From Membranihabitans marinus (GTDB taxonomy: Bacteria > Bacteroidota > Bacteroidia > Chitinophagales > Saprospiraceae): a stretch of 64,000 nt of DNA. Each line of letters opens with the position of its first letter. Position 1 is the first letter of the stretch. The notes under the pieces are model-generated. The model was not told the DNA's origin. It was given only the letters and a program-made list of their open reading frames with translations, and searched no databases. The stretch lies in NCBI RefSeq assembly GCF_021729155.1, contig NZ_JAJQYA010000007.1, forward strand, positions 108,946 to 172,945. Reading direction: 5' to 3'. Below, piece by piece: positions 1 to 9,288 of the stretch. A program made the position numbers and the translations under genes.

Positions 1-1
1 A

Positions 2-796
2 GATTGGTATACTGGTGGTGTTTGGCTAGGTCCAGAGAGCGAGAAGATATCACATGGATTATTGTTGAAGAACTTAGGTAGGATGTTGGCCTATGGATAT
101 GGTGGTTGGTGGTTTGATATGTGGGGTGGTTGGTTTAGTGATGAAGTGATGCAGTCCATTGTTCAGATAGGTGTCGACCACGGTTTGGAAGATGAAGATG
201 AAAATGAGTATAGATTTATGCCAGAAGTTGCCGTAGTAGTCGATGAACGATTGTCTTTTTGGGATAAGAGTTATGGTGGATTAAGTCGTACAATTGTTCA
301 AAATAAATATGATTTAGGGAAGGTGACTGCGCCTTACGATTTATATCTGAGGACTGATATGGATAAAATAGATACTGGTCAATACAAGGTTATTTGGTTG
401 ATGGGGGTATTGGATGTCAATACCGAGGAGGCAAAATGGATGAAAGACCAGAAGTCTTCAATGATCCTGCATACTCATAAAATGGGAACGAGGCTTTATA
501 ATCATTCCCAGGAAGAAGAATATGACAATAAATTTCAATGGTCGGCAGAGGAACTTACCTCCTTGTGGTCTAAGGCTGGAGTTTCATTATTTGGTCAGAC
601 TGGTGATGTGGTCTATATAGGTCGAGGTTATGGTTGCATTCATTCCGCAGAAGGCGGGTGGCGACAGTTGAAATTTCCCAGAGATGTTGTATTGACCGAT
701 TTAATGGAACAAAAAGTTTTTAAAACAATAGAGAGTTCTATATCCATTTTTTTGGAGCCTGGTCAGACGAAATTATTTGGGATAAGGCTAGAATAA
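2..796 (+). CDS. C-terminal part of a GH42-like glycoside hydrolase (5' truncated by window)
   Basis: The reading frame is open from base 2 with no stop or convincing start, so the gene begins before the window; a TTG at 62 is only an internal codon. The visible ~264 residues begin DWYTGGVWLGPE and continue to AYGYGGWWFDMWGGWF, the kind of Trp/Gly-rich stretch that closes the barrel in GH42-like beta-galactosidase families. After it comes an alpha/beta segment (VVVDERLSFW, then YKVIWLMGVLDV) resembling the GH42 trimerisation domain, and a short beta-rich tail. The catalytic residues would lie upstream, so activity cannot be judged. A role in trimming oligosaccharides would fit the neighbouring SusC/D loci, but more than 1.2 kb of repeat-rich DNA separates it from the next gene. 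Family call moderately sure; substrate unknown. Confidence 0.65.
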   Translation, partial: DWYTGGVWLGPESEKISHGLLLKNLGRMLAYGYGGWWFDMWGGWFSDEVMQSIVQIGVDHGLEDEDENEYRFMPEVAVVVDERLSFWDKSYGGLSRTIVQNKYDLGKVTAPYDLYLRTDMDKIDTGQYKVIWLMGVLDVNTEEAKWMKDQKSSMILHTHKMGTRLYNHSQEEEYDNKFQWSAEELTSLWSKAGVSLFGQTGDVVYIGRGYGCIHSAEGGWRQLKFPRDVVLTDLMEQKVFKTIESSISIFLEPGQTKLFGIRLE

Positions 797-834
797 TGTG
801 TAGGGATTTATACCCTATACATTTTGGTTATTTC

Positions 835-1060
835 ACCACAATGAACACAAAGGATTGCACTGAGGATACAAAAAATGGTGGCTGCTGGTAGTTTCTAAAC
901 GTTTTGCTGGCAGTAGAGCCGTTCTACTAGCGCGGTTCGGAATGGATAATCAAGATTGATTTGGCGGACTTTTTGCTTTATTCGGCTTCTACCTATAAGA
1001 AATCTTTTAGTCTAATAGATATCTTCTGACTTTGTAATATCTAAACTACCCTCCTGCGAC
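835..1060 (+). repeat. Dispersed ~225-bp intergenic repeat, copy A
   Basis: This stretch matches the reverse complement of 59050-59277. The best block is 954-1009 (GATTGATTTG ... CTATAAGAAA), differing from 59097-59151 at only a few positions by eye. Similarity extends upstream to a TTCACC..AA.GAACACA segment near 835 and downstream through TCTGAC.TTGTAATAT into a CTACCCTCC segment. No reading frame is shared. It directly precedes hairpin array A1. It is probably a non-coding mobile or amplified repeat; no terminal repeats were found. Confidence 0.7.
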
Positions 1061-1075
1061 CCCTTCAATGGAGGT

Positions 1076-1441
1076 GACCGAATGAAGCTCACGACCGAAT
1101 ATAGTACATTATCGAACATAATACGTAGTATCATTGACCGTAAATCGGTCAATGGTGAGATAACCACAGCTACCATGCTGTGGGTGGGTGAGGAAAGGTC
1201 GTAAATCAACCTTTGATGATGATGACTGAATGAAGTTGTCCTGAGGACAACCCAATCCAGTAAATGTGGATTGGATGAAGGAGCCAAGGGTTCCATCCCT
1301 TGGGTGTGAACGAATGAAGTACACGACTGAATAAAGTTGCTCAAAGAGCAACCAGATGAACTAAATATGACCGAGCGAAGTGCGAAGCACCGAAGGTCGT
1401 AAATCGACCTACGGGAGGGAACCGGAGCCACTGGCTCCGGC
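1076..1441 (+). repeat. Hairpin-module array A1
   Basis: A run of short perfect or near-perfect inverted repeats: 1133-1153 (8-bp stem, loop TAAAT), 1164-1183 (7 bp, TACCAT), 1195-1215 (8 bp with one mismatch, TAAAT), 1235-1251 (7 bp, TGA), 1253-1273 (7 bp, GTAAATG), 1284-1303 (7 bp, TTCCAT), 1336-1352 (7 bp, AAA), 1394-1410 (6 bp, TAAAT), 1422-1440 (8 bp, ACT). Linkers such as GACCGAATGAAG and GATGAAGGAGCC recur. Stem sequences differ between hairpins while pairing is kept. Related modules in the same order occur near 17.0, 55.1 and 58.8 kb. No protein gene is likely here; minus-strand open frames are by-products of the repeats. Confidence 0.8.
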
Positions 1442-1443
1442 GT

Positions 1444-2035
1444 AGTATCATTAAAATTTCATAGTAATCTTTACTGCGCTGTGACGACACTGCATTTAAA
1501 TTGACAAGTTTAAGTACTTGTCACAGTAATAATATAATTGTCTTGAAGGAATCGAGACCACTGTGCCGAGGCCTGACTTCCCCATGACCATCTACTTTTT
1601 TTTATTTGTCCCAATAGTATAAGTTATAAGATAAAATTACTTGAAATAGGGTTAAGGATAAATAATTGTTTAATTCTGCGATTTTTGCACTTTAATTTTT
1701 TATTAATAAAATATTATGCTTTTGTATTTTCAATTAATGCCATTCTACACATCTGGTTTCCTTAATTGGTCTATGAATTTACCTGACTTACCATCATCAA
1801 TAGATTTGTAATCTGCTGAAATTCACGGCATATATAGCTTCCAATGTAAAGAAATTGTGAATTTTAATATTGTGTTCTATTTTTCTTGTTTTTTAATAAT
1901 ATGTAATTGGTATTTGAGATTTAAGTAACTATAATTGTGTGTATTTCGTATGTTTTAAAATTTATTTAATTTTTTTCAAATATTGACTACGTGTATTTCA
2001 TGTTATTTGTGTCATTATTGTAAACCAAACATTAA
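1444..2035. other. AT-rich gene-free stretch upstream of the first sigma factor
   Basis: No credible reading frame. One clear stem-loop lies at 1502-1523 (TGACAAG, 8-base loop, CTTGTCA). The rest is very AT-rich and probably contains the promoter and leader of the sigma gene at 2036, but no convincing TAnnTTTG box was pinned down. Confidence 0.45.
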
Positions 2036-2695
2036 ATGGTTATAAAAAAAAAGGGAAAAATGTTAGCAGAGTCTATAGGAAGTAAGGCAGAATATAAACG
2101 TTTGCAGATATCTGATGATAAAACGAGTGAGGAAGTGGGGGGTGTGCTGAAGACTGATAATGAACTGTTTTTGAAAGAGGCCTTTCAAAAGGATGAATGG
2201 TTAGGCTGTTCTCTGCTTTTTGAGCATTATTATGCCCCCTTATGTAGTCATGCTATTAGATATGTGTATTCGAGGGAATATGCAGAGGATATAGTAGCCG
2301 AAGTTTTTAAAGAGTTTTGGCAGAAAAAGCACTTTGAAAATATAACGATCTCTTTTCGCACTTATCTGTATAGAGCGGTTAGAAATCGATCATTGAATCA
2401 CAGCAGAAGAGAATTTAAGCAATCAGTAGTCGATGAGCAAGATTTGACCATTCCTTCTTCTGCATTGAGACCAGATGAAATGATGATGTACGATCAACTC
2501 TATCAGAAAATTCAATCCGGTATTGATGGTTTACCTCCAAAGTGCAGAAAAATATTTTTAATGAGTCGTTTCGAAGGTAAAAAACTAAAAGAAATTGCTG
2601 CTCTGCAAAATATCTCTATAAGGACAGTTGAGACACACATCAGTAAAGCCTTGTCCATATTAAGAGAGGTAGTAAAAGATAATTCTCAAGATTAA
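2036..2695 (+). CDS. FecI-type ECF RNA polymerase sigma factor (locus 1)
   Basis: A 219-residue sigma-70-family ECF factor. Region 2 spans about residues 55-125, with the core-binding and -10 recognition segment around YAEDIVAEVFKEFW and FRTYLYRAVRNRSLNH. Region 4 spans about 160-210, with LPPKCRKIFLMSRFEG followed by the helix-turn-helix KEIAALQNISIRTVETH. The ~45 residues before region 2 are poorly conserved; an ATG at 2060 is an alternative start. The FecR gene follows 49 bases downstream and an STN-bearing SusC comes next, the standard trans-envelope signalling order in Bacteroidota. It should direct core RNA polymerase to the promoter(s) of the SusC/D operon when the FecR protein releases it. 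Confidence 0.93.
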   Translation: MVIKKKGKMLAESIGSKAEYKRLQISDDKTSEEVGGVLKTDNELFLKEAFQKDEWLGCSLLFEHYYAPLCSHAIRYVYSREYAEDIVAEVFKEFWQKKHFENITISFRTYLYRAVRNRSLNHSRREFKQSVVDEQDLTIPSSALRPDEMMMYDQLYQKIQSGIDGLPPKCRKIFLMSRFEGKKLKEIAALQNISIRTVETHISKALSILREVVKDNSQD

Positions 2696-2744
2696 CACCG
2701 GCTTTAAGCAAATAAAATACCCATAGATTCTCAGAAATTAGAGC

Positions 2745-3704
2745 ATGAATACAAAAATCCATAAACAACTATTATTTCAATATTTTTCGGGGAACACCAC
2801 TCCCCTGGAAAATGCACGGATTGAATCTTGGTTGGGTGTAGAAGGAAATGAAGAAATTTTTTACCGTTATCTAGACGATTGGGAAAGAGAATATCCTCAA
2901 TATGTACCCAACAAAGCTGTAGTGTTTTCAAAGTTTGAGAATCAATTATATGTTAAGGATACTGAAGGTTTGACAAAGCAACCGAAGGCTATAAGATTAC
3001 TTCTGAAAAGATGGTGGGCATTGGCCGCTTGTGTGGTCTTTATGATGATGGGCATATATCTGTCTTCGGATTGGATATTGTACAAGAATTACTCCACAGA
3101 ATACGGAGAAACTATGACTTTGATGCTGGATGACAAAAGCCAAGTAGTTCTCAATGCCAATAGTGAACTTAGAGTACCTCGTTGGATTAATTTGGCCGAT
3201 GAAAGAGAAGTGTGGATGGATGGGGAAGCTTTTTTCAAAGTAAGTAAAAAAGCAAATAAGCGCAAATTTTTCGTCAGAACCCCTGATTTAACGGTAGAAG
3301 TACTTGGAACCAAGTTTAATGTGAGTTCAAGACATAAAGTAACCAAAGTTGTATTGCAAGAGGGCAAGGTGAAAGTGAAATCTAATTCCATAAATGGAGA
3401 ACATGCCCTTTTGGAAGAAAATGGTGATTATGCGGAAGTAGATAATAAGGTTGGAAAAATTGTAACAAAAAAAGTAGATGAATCCCTGTACACCACGTGG
3501 CAATTGAAACGACTAAAATTCGAAAATTCTGAATTGAAGTCCGTCATGCAATCCATAGAGGATTATTATGGTGTTCAGCTCAATACTAGTGATACTAATG
3601 TGGTGGTTAGAAAATTTTCAGGAACCTTGCCCAACGATGATTTGGAGGCAATCCTAAAAGCTCTATCCAATATATATAATACTGATTTTACTGTAGTGAA
3701 GTAA
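2745..3704 (+). CDS. FecR-family anti-sigma factor (locus 1)
   Basis: A 319-residue single-pass inner-membrane protein. About 85 cytoplasmic residues should bind the sigma factor encoded just upstream. One membrane segment lies near residues 89-108 (WWALAACVVFMMMGIYL). The periplasmic FecR domain covers about 115-215, with the usual L.D.S.V.LNANS and GEAFFKV and VLGTKFNV motifs. A C-terminal DUF4974-like domain (about 250-315, LKSVMQSIEDYYGVQL) should contact the STN domain of the SusC protein encoded next. Gene order sigma, FecR, SusC supports signalling for locus 1. Confidence 0.93.
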   Translation: MNTKIHKQLLFQYFSGNTTPLENARIESWLGVEGNEEIFYRYLDDWEREYPQYVPNKAVVFSKFENQLYVKDTEGLTKQPKAIRLLLKRWWALAACVVFMMMGIYLSSDWILYKNYSTEYGETMTLMLDDKSQVVLNANSELRVPRWINLADEREVWMDGEAFFKVSKKANKRKFFVRTPDLTVEVLGTKFNVSSRHKVTKVVLQEGKVKVKSNSINGEHALLEENGDYAEVDNKVGKIVTKKVDESLYTTWQLKRLKFENSELKSVMQSIEDYYGVQLNTSDTNVVVRKFSGTLPNDDLEAILKALSNIYNTDFTVVK

Positions 3705-3746
3705 ATAGGATTCACTTCAGTAAAATAATGAGTATAAATAATAGAT

Positions 3747-3825
3747 GCAGTGTTTGTGCTGTAAATGATTAACAGTGAAAAGATTATGTGCAGTTTATGT
3801 TGAGCTGTAAATAAGTAATAGTGAA
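3747..3825 (+). repeat. Imperfect tandem duplication in the leader before susC
   Basis: Two related ~33-36-base units, 3747-3779 and 3790-3825. Each begins GCAGT, contains CTGTAAAT and ends AGTGAA. They lie in the 144-base gap between fecR and the first susC. They could be a duplicated regulator or sigma binding site, or a chance slippage duplication. No terminator-like U-tract is present. Confidence 0.5.
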
Positions 3826-3848
3826 TATATAATATAATACAATCGAAT

Positions 3849-6800
3849 ATGAAATTATTTTACATTGTCATATTTGTTATCATTAATTTCCTGCCACTAA
3901 GGGCACAAGGAGATTTGGTAATGAATACATATTCCAGTAAACTCTTCAACCAAGACAATCAGAAGTTGGAGTCTTTACAAGGAGTATTGGTGAAAATTGA
4001 GAAAAAATTCAGTGTCTTTTTTAATTACGACCCTGAAACCATTGCGGAAAAATCAGTAGATGAAGTCCAATGGAAAATTTCTAACAGTTTGGAAGGTACC
4101 TTAACCAATGTGTTGAAGCCATTGAATTTAAGGTATCAAAAATTGGGAGATAAGTATTATGCCATTTATTCGGCAAAGGCTGTCCCAAAGAGTATAAAGG
4201 CCTTGGAGGAATCGCCCATGCCAAAGCAAATTAAATCCGAAGAATTTCAGCGGAAGTCAAGCAAAGTGATTGAGCCGCTATTGCCTTCTCTTGGCAATCG
4301 TATTGACGTCATTCGCAAAATAGCCAGTACCATTACGGGAAAGGTCGTCGATCAATCTGGTGAACCGTTGATCGGTGTCAATGTATTGGTGAAAGGGATG
4401 AATAAAGGAACGGCCACCGATTTTGACGGAATGTTTACCCTGACAGAAGTAGAAGACGATGCCGTCCTATTGATCTCATATATTGGGTATCAATCCATAG
4501 AGATTCCGCTCAATGGGAGAAAAGAACTGACGATTACGCTATCAGAAGATACAGAAACCTTAGAAGAGGTAGTCATAGTGGGGTATAGTACACAGAAAAA
4601 GGAAAGTGTAATAGGTTCCATTGTACAAGCATCTGAAAAAGACTTAAAACGGACTGGTAATGTTACTGATCTATCGCAGGCCTTGACTGGGCAATTGCCT
4701 GGTGTAGTGACCTTGACTAGTTCTGGTGAGCCCGGTGGTGTAGCTGGTGGAGAAAGTGCTACCAATATATTTATCCGCGGACAGAGTACTTGGAATGGAG
4801 GTCAGCCATTGGTTTTGGTCGATGGTGTTGAAAGAAGTATGAACAACATCGATGTCAATGAAGTAGCCAGTATCTCCGTGTTGAAGGATGCATCGGCTAC
4901 TGCCGTATTCGGAGTAAAAGGTGCCAATGGGGTGATCCTTATTACTACTAAGCGAGGGGTTGAAGGAAAAACAAAATTGAGTTTTAATTATACTACGACG
5001 GGTAAAACCCTATCCAAACAACCCGATAAATTGGATTCTTATGCCGCTATGATGGCCAAAAATGAGATCATCGAGAGGGAAGGTGTTTTGAATGAGCCTT
5101 CGTGGAATGCTTATGTACCTTACGATATTGTAACTAGGTATCAAGCTCCTCAATCTCCAGAATACGCTGAAATTTATCCTAATGTAGATTGGGAAAAAGA
5201 AATGTTTAAAGATTTGGGTCTTTCTCATCGAGCTACATTGAGTGCTAGAGGGGGGAGTGATATGGTAAAATATTTTGGATCATTGGCCTATCTCAATGAA
5301 GGAGATATGTTTCGCGATGTGGACAATGGTAAGGGATATGAGCCCAATTACAATTTTAATAGATTCAACTTTCGTAGTAACGTCGATGTCAATCTAACCA
5401 AAACCACTAAATTAAAGTTAAACCTTTCTGGTTATTATAGTTTAAAGAATACCAATTACAATAATGAGGGCTCTACAGGTAGAGCCGATCAATGGATGTG
5501 GGCGGCTACTTACTTTTTGCCACCCAATTTATTTCATCCTATTTATGACGATGGGCGTTGGGGCGCTTATCAAGAAGGAGGTAATTCTACGGTAAATCCA
5601 CTAGCAGTGGTTTACAATATAGGGATTCGTCAAACCAGAACGACTCAATTGAATTCTGATTTTACTCTCGAACAAAACCTAGATGCCATCACTAAGGGAT
5701 TGAGTGTATCTACATCCTTATTTTATGACAATAGCATTAGATCGGAAGGAGGTATCTGGGATACTCAAAACAGTATTCGACCTGCAGAGGCGAGAACCAA
5801 TGTAGCCTTTAAACAAATATACCCATTGCAATATGAAGGACCAGACCAAGATCCCAGTGAGTACACCTTGTATTTGCCTATTGGTGATGAAGAGTACGAC
5901 TGGATTCTCAGGCCGTGGACGGTTAGACAAGAAAATATTTCAGCAGCCAACTGGTCGTCAAATATTCCCATTTCACGCCGGTTGATGTATCGATTTCAAA
6001 TGAATTATCAACGCCGATTTAATGTTCACAATGTTTCGGCTATGGGTGTGTTTCAGCGTGAAGAAAATGCATATGGGAGTGAGTTTAAACACTTTAGAGA
6101 AGATTGGGTGTTTAGAGCAACCTATGATTATGATGGAAAATACTTATTCGAAGCCAATGGTGCGTATAATGGGTCGGAAAAATTTGGACCGAATTACCGA
6201 TATGATTTTTTCCCATCTGTTGGTTTGGGTTGGTATGTATCCAATGAAAATTTCTTTAAAATTGATTGGATAGAAAGATTGAAATTTAGATATAGTCTCG
6301 GTAAAGTTGGTGATGACAATGTCAGTGGAAGTCGCTGGTTGTATGCCTCGCAATTGGGCTATGGAGGTAGAGCTCGTCTCAATAATTCATCTTCAGGGTA
6401 TAGTCCATATTACTTCTATAAAGAAGCAGTGGTCGGTAATCCGAATATCCATTGGGAAAGTGCTGTTAAGTCCAATTTTGGAGTTGAACTGGGTCTACTC
6501 AATGACATGATTTCAGTAAATTTTGATTATTTCAATGAGGATCGAACCGACATTTTGATGTCCGGAGGGAGTAGAAATGTTCCACCTTTCTTTGGAGCTA
6601 CTCCACCAAGTGCCAACTTAGGTCGAGTGAAATCCAAAGGTTACGAATTGGAATTGGGATATAATAAACAATTGGGTAAATCCCTAAGTGTATGGGGTAA
6701 TCTTGCCTTAACTCACAATGAGAATACGGTAATAGCCAGAGATGATGCCCCATTGCAATACGAATATTTGAAGTCGGCTGGTTATACTATAGGCCAACAC

Positions 6801-7451
6801 AAATTGTTGTTGAAAGCTGATTTTTATAACAATTGGGATGAAGTTTTTGCCAGTGTTCCTACAGAGACCAATGATTTACAAAAATTGCCAGGTTATTACA
6901 ATCTTATCGATTTTAATGCCGATGGTATAATTAAAAGAAGTGAAGATACTCCACCAGTGGGATATTCAGGGATTCCTCAGAATTCTGCTAATTTATCACT
7001 TGGGGCTGATTTCAAAGGATGGAGTGTAATGTTACAATTTTACGGAACCAATAATGCCAATCGCTATATAGCCTTTAATAATTATCAGAGCAACGTAGAT
7101 GTTGTTTTTGGCCATGCAGCAGATTATTGGTCAAAGGACAATCAAGATGCCTCTTCATTCTTGCCGCGATGGCAAACACAGGCAGAAAACATAGGGGACT
7201 ATTTCTTATACGATGCCTCTTATCTTAGATTGAGAACAGCAGAATTGTCCTATACTTTTGACGATCTTCCATGGGCGAAAAAAGCCAATGTGTCTAATTT
7301 TAGACTCTTTCTCAATGGAACCAATCTTCTGTTTTGGTCTAAACTACCCGACGATAGAGAGGGTACCTACTCTTCAGGTGGAGGTAGTGCAACACAAGGA
7401 GCCTATCCTACAGTTAAACGAATTAATGTTGGTGTAGAAATATCATTATAA
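3849..7451 (+). CDS. SusC/RagA-family TonB-dependent outer-membrane transporter with STN domain
   Basis: 1200 residues. A signal peptide ends near residue 19 (LRAQG). An STN (secretin/TonB N-terminal) domain follows at about 40-100; in FecR systems it contacts the anti-sigma factor. A carboxypeptidase-like regulatory domain lies at about 160-240 (ITGKVVDQSGEPLIGVNVL). The TonB box/plug begins near 243 (VVIVGYSTQKKE), with the SusC plug signature ISVLKDASATAVFG near 340 and GVILITTKRG after it. The rest is the 22-stranded barrel, with a calcium-loop-like DFNADGIIKRSED near 1021. It pairs with the SusD lipoprotein 12 bases downstream and should import a bound oligosaccharide; substrate unknown. 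Confidence 0.95.
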   Translation: MKLFYIVIFVIINFLPLRAQGDLVMNTYSSKLFNQDNQKLESLQGVLVKIEKKFSVFFNYDPETIAEKSVDEVQWKISNSLEGTLTNVLKPLNLRYQKLGDKYYAIYSAKAVPKSIKALEESPMPKQIKSEEFQRKSSKVIEPLLPSLGNRIDVIRKIASTITGKVVDQSGEPLIGVNVLVKGMNKGTATDFDGMFTLTEVEDDAVLLISYIGYQSIEIPLNGRKELTITLSEDTETLEEVVIVGYSTQKKESVIGSIVQASEKDLKRTGNVTDLSQALTGQLPGVVTLTSSGEPGGVAGGESATNIFIRGQSTWNGGQPLVLVDGVERSMNNIDVNEVASISVLKDASATAVFGVKGANGVILITTKRGVEGKTKLSFNYTTTGKTLSKQPDKLDSYAAMMAKNEIIEREGVLNEPSWNAYVPYDIVTRYQAPQSPEYAEIYPNVDWEKEMFKDLGLSHRATLSARGGSDMVKYFGSLAYLNEGDMFRDVDNGKGYEPNYNFNRFNFRSNVDVNLTKTTKLKLNLSGYYSLKNTNYNNEGSTGRADQWMWAATYFLPPNLFHPIYDDGRWGAYQEGGNSTVNPLAVVYNIGIRQTRTTQLNSDFTLEQNLDAITKGLSVSTSLFYDNSIRSEGGIWDTQNSIRPAEARTNVAFKQIYPLQYEGPDQDPSEYTLYLPIGDEEYDWILRPWTVRQENISAANWSSNIPISRRLMYRFQMNYQRRFNVHNVSAMGVFQREENAYGSEFKHFREDWVFRATYDYDGKYLFEANGAYNGSEKFGPNYRYDFFPSVGLGWYVSNENFFKIDWIERLKFRYSLGKVGDDNVSGSRWLYASQLGYGGRARLNNSSSGYSPYYFYKEAVVGNPNIHWESAVKSNFGVELGLLNDMISVNFDYFNEDRTDILMSGGSRNVPPFFGATPPSANLGRVKSKGYELELGYNKQLGKSLSVWGNLALTHNENTVIARDDAPLQYEYLKSAGYTIGQHKLLLKADFYNNWDEVFASVPTETNDLQKLPGYYNLIDFNADGIIKRSEDTPPVGYSGIPQNSANLSLGADFKGWSVMLQFYGTNNANRYIAFNNYQSNVDVVFGHAADYWSKDNQDASSFLPRWQTQAENIGDYFLYDASYLRLRTAELSYTFDDLPWAKKANVSNFRLFLNGTNLLFWSKLPDDREGTYSSGGGSATQGAYPTVKRINVGVEISL

Positions 7452-7463
7452 AAAAGAATTAAA

Positions 7464-9257
7464 ATGAAAAAATTAACGATCAATACTATCTTGATATTTG
7501 TCCTGGCTATGATGTCTATGTCTTGTGAAGAATATTTAGACCAATCACCAGAAGCTGATATTCAAGAAAAAGATGCCTTTGGCGATTTTACGAGTTTTCA
7601 GGGCTTTATTGAAGAAATGTATGCTTGTATTGTCGATCCCAATAAAGGTGGGGCGTGGAATAAGTATTTATTTGCCGATGAGACTTTAAATAATTATCCC
7701 TATGCTTTTGACAATGGAAATTACTGGGGAAATGAAGCTTATTTTTACGGTCAATCCGTCAATACTTCGGACAACAACTCTAGAACGAAGAGAATTTGGG
7801 AATATGCCTGGTACGGGATTCGAAAAGCCAATTTGGCTCTAGAGAAAATAGACGAAGAGGGCTTGTTTGAAGGAACAGAAGAGGAAAAAAATCATATCAA
7901 AGGTCAGGCTTTGTTTTTTAGAGGCTGGTTTTATTTTGAATTATCGCGATTTTGGGGCGGAATGCCTTATATCGACCGGGTCTTGGATCCCACAGAAGAA
8001 TTGACTACAGAGGAATTCGCTCGTCTTAATTTCCAAGAGACGGCCAAGAGAATGGCTGCAGATTTTAGAGCAGCTGCCGATATACTGCCCAATCACTGGG
8101 ATTTATCTGGACCAGGTCAGCGAACACAGGGACATAATAGAGAGCGTATCAATAAATTCCACGCTCTGGGATACTTGGGTAAGGCTTTGTTGTACGCCGG
8201 AAGTCCGATGATCAATGAGGAAGCCACTGGACGAAATGAATTCGATGGTGCATTGTGCAGTCAGGCTGCTGATGCTTTTGGTGAATTGTTGAAGTTAGCC
8301 GATGAAACTGGGATTTATCAATTGCAGTCTTGGGATTCGTGGACGGATTGTTTCTGGAGATGGAATAACCAACGACCTGGTGGTACAGAATGCATTATGA
8401 TGCCCACTATATTCAATAGAAGTCGGGTGAGATGGTCAACTGTAGGAGCTACCGTTCCTTCCTCATTTGCACTGAATAGTGGTTCTAATGCCGATGTACC
8501 GACACATAATTTTACGAAAAATTATGCCATGGCCAATGGTTTGAGCATAGACGATCCCGCTTCGGGCTATGATCCCAATGATCCATGGGCCAACAGAGAA
8601 CCTCGATTTTATAAAGACATTACAGTAGATGGAGATCAGATTCACAATTCATCGGGGCCTGATAAATATGCTGAATTGTTCATTGGAGGTCGTCACCGAT
8701 CACAGATTAATCCTCCTAGTGTCACCGGTTATTACGGAAAGCGATACTCGCCTATAGGACCAGATTTTACGACATCTAGAGCCAATGGTTTACAAGCTTA
8801 TGTTCCTTATTTGAGGTTGGCCGATATATATTTAATGTATGCCGAAGCCGTTGCTTTTAGCAATAATGGTAGTCCACAAAGTTCTTCTTCTAATTATGAT
8901 ATGACGGCTGAAGAAGCTTTAAATGTAGTTAGAAACAGAGCCCAATTGCCCAATATTGATTCAAAATATACAGTGAATAGCGATGTGTTCTTTGAAGAAA
9001 TTGTTCGAGAACGAGCCGTAGAGTTGGCTTTTGAAGGAGCTAGATTTTGTGATCTAAGAAGATGGAATCGAAATGGAGACCCTCGATATATAGATAAAAC
9101 AGCCCTTGATTTTGATAGAGGTGCTGATGGCAAACCTATTAATATGGTAGAAAGAGTGGTTGTCACTAGAGCGGTAGAGAAAAAACACAATTGGCTGCCC
9201 ATTCAAGTAAAGTTTACAACATTATATGAAGGATTTCCGCAAAATCCAGGATGGTAG
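7464..9257 (+). CDS. SusD/RagB-family glycan-binding surface lipoprotein
   Basis: 597 residues. The lipobox ends at Cys21 (MMSMSC). The N-terminal half carries SusD TPR-like helices (FRGWFYFELSRFWGGMPYID), and the C-terminal half ends with the family's conserved ERAVELAFEGARFCDLRRW helix and FPQNPGW tail. SusD proteins cap their SusC barrel and bind the incoming glycan. The gene follows its SusC partner by 12 bases. Confidence 0.95.
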   Translation: MKKLTINTILIFVLAMMSMSCEEYLDQSPEADIQEKDAFGDFTSFQGFIEEMYACIVDPNKGGAWNKYLFADETLNNYPYAFDNGNYWGNEAYFYGQSVNTSDNNSRTKRIWEYAWYGIRKANLALEKIDEEGLFEGTEEEKNHIKGQALFFRGWFYFELSRFWGGMPYIDRVLDPTEELTTEEFARLNFQETAKRMAADFRAAADILPNHWDLSGPGQRTQGHNRERINKFHALGYLGKALLYAGSPMINEEATGRNEFDGALCSQAADAFGELLKLADETGIYQLQSWDSWTDCFWRWNNQRPGGTECIMMPTIFNRSRVRWSTVGATVPSSFALNSGSNADVPTHNFTKNYAMANGLSIDDPASGYDPNDPWANREPRFYKDITVDGDQIHNSSGPDKYAELFIGGRHRSQINPPSVTGYYGKRYSPIGPDFTTSRANGLQAYVPYLRLADIYLMYAEAVAFSNNGSPQSSSSNYDMTAEEALNVVRNRAQLPNIDSKYTVNSDVFFEEIVRERAVELAFEGARFCDLRRWNRNGDPRYIDKTALDFDRGADGKPINMVERVVVTRAVEKKHNWLPIQVKFTTLYEGFPQNPGW

Positions 9258-9288
9258 AACTATTTCAAAGAATCAAAATTGAAGATAA

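Noticed and set aside
1012..1431. Two long minus-strand reading frames over the hairpin array
   Set aside because: They follow the repeated linkers, give low-complexity, repetitive protein (FIQS..., SFVHTQG) and no family match; open frames arise from the repeat structure.
1076..1441. CRISPR array
   Set aside because: Repeats are short palindromes with variable arms and no constant 25-40-bp repeat or regular unique spacers; no cas genes nearby.
1076..1441. Integron attC sites
   Set aside because: No core RYYYAAC/GTTRRRY pairs, no cassette-like single ORFs and no integrase in the window.
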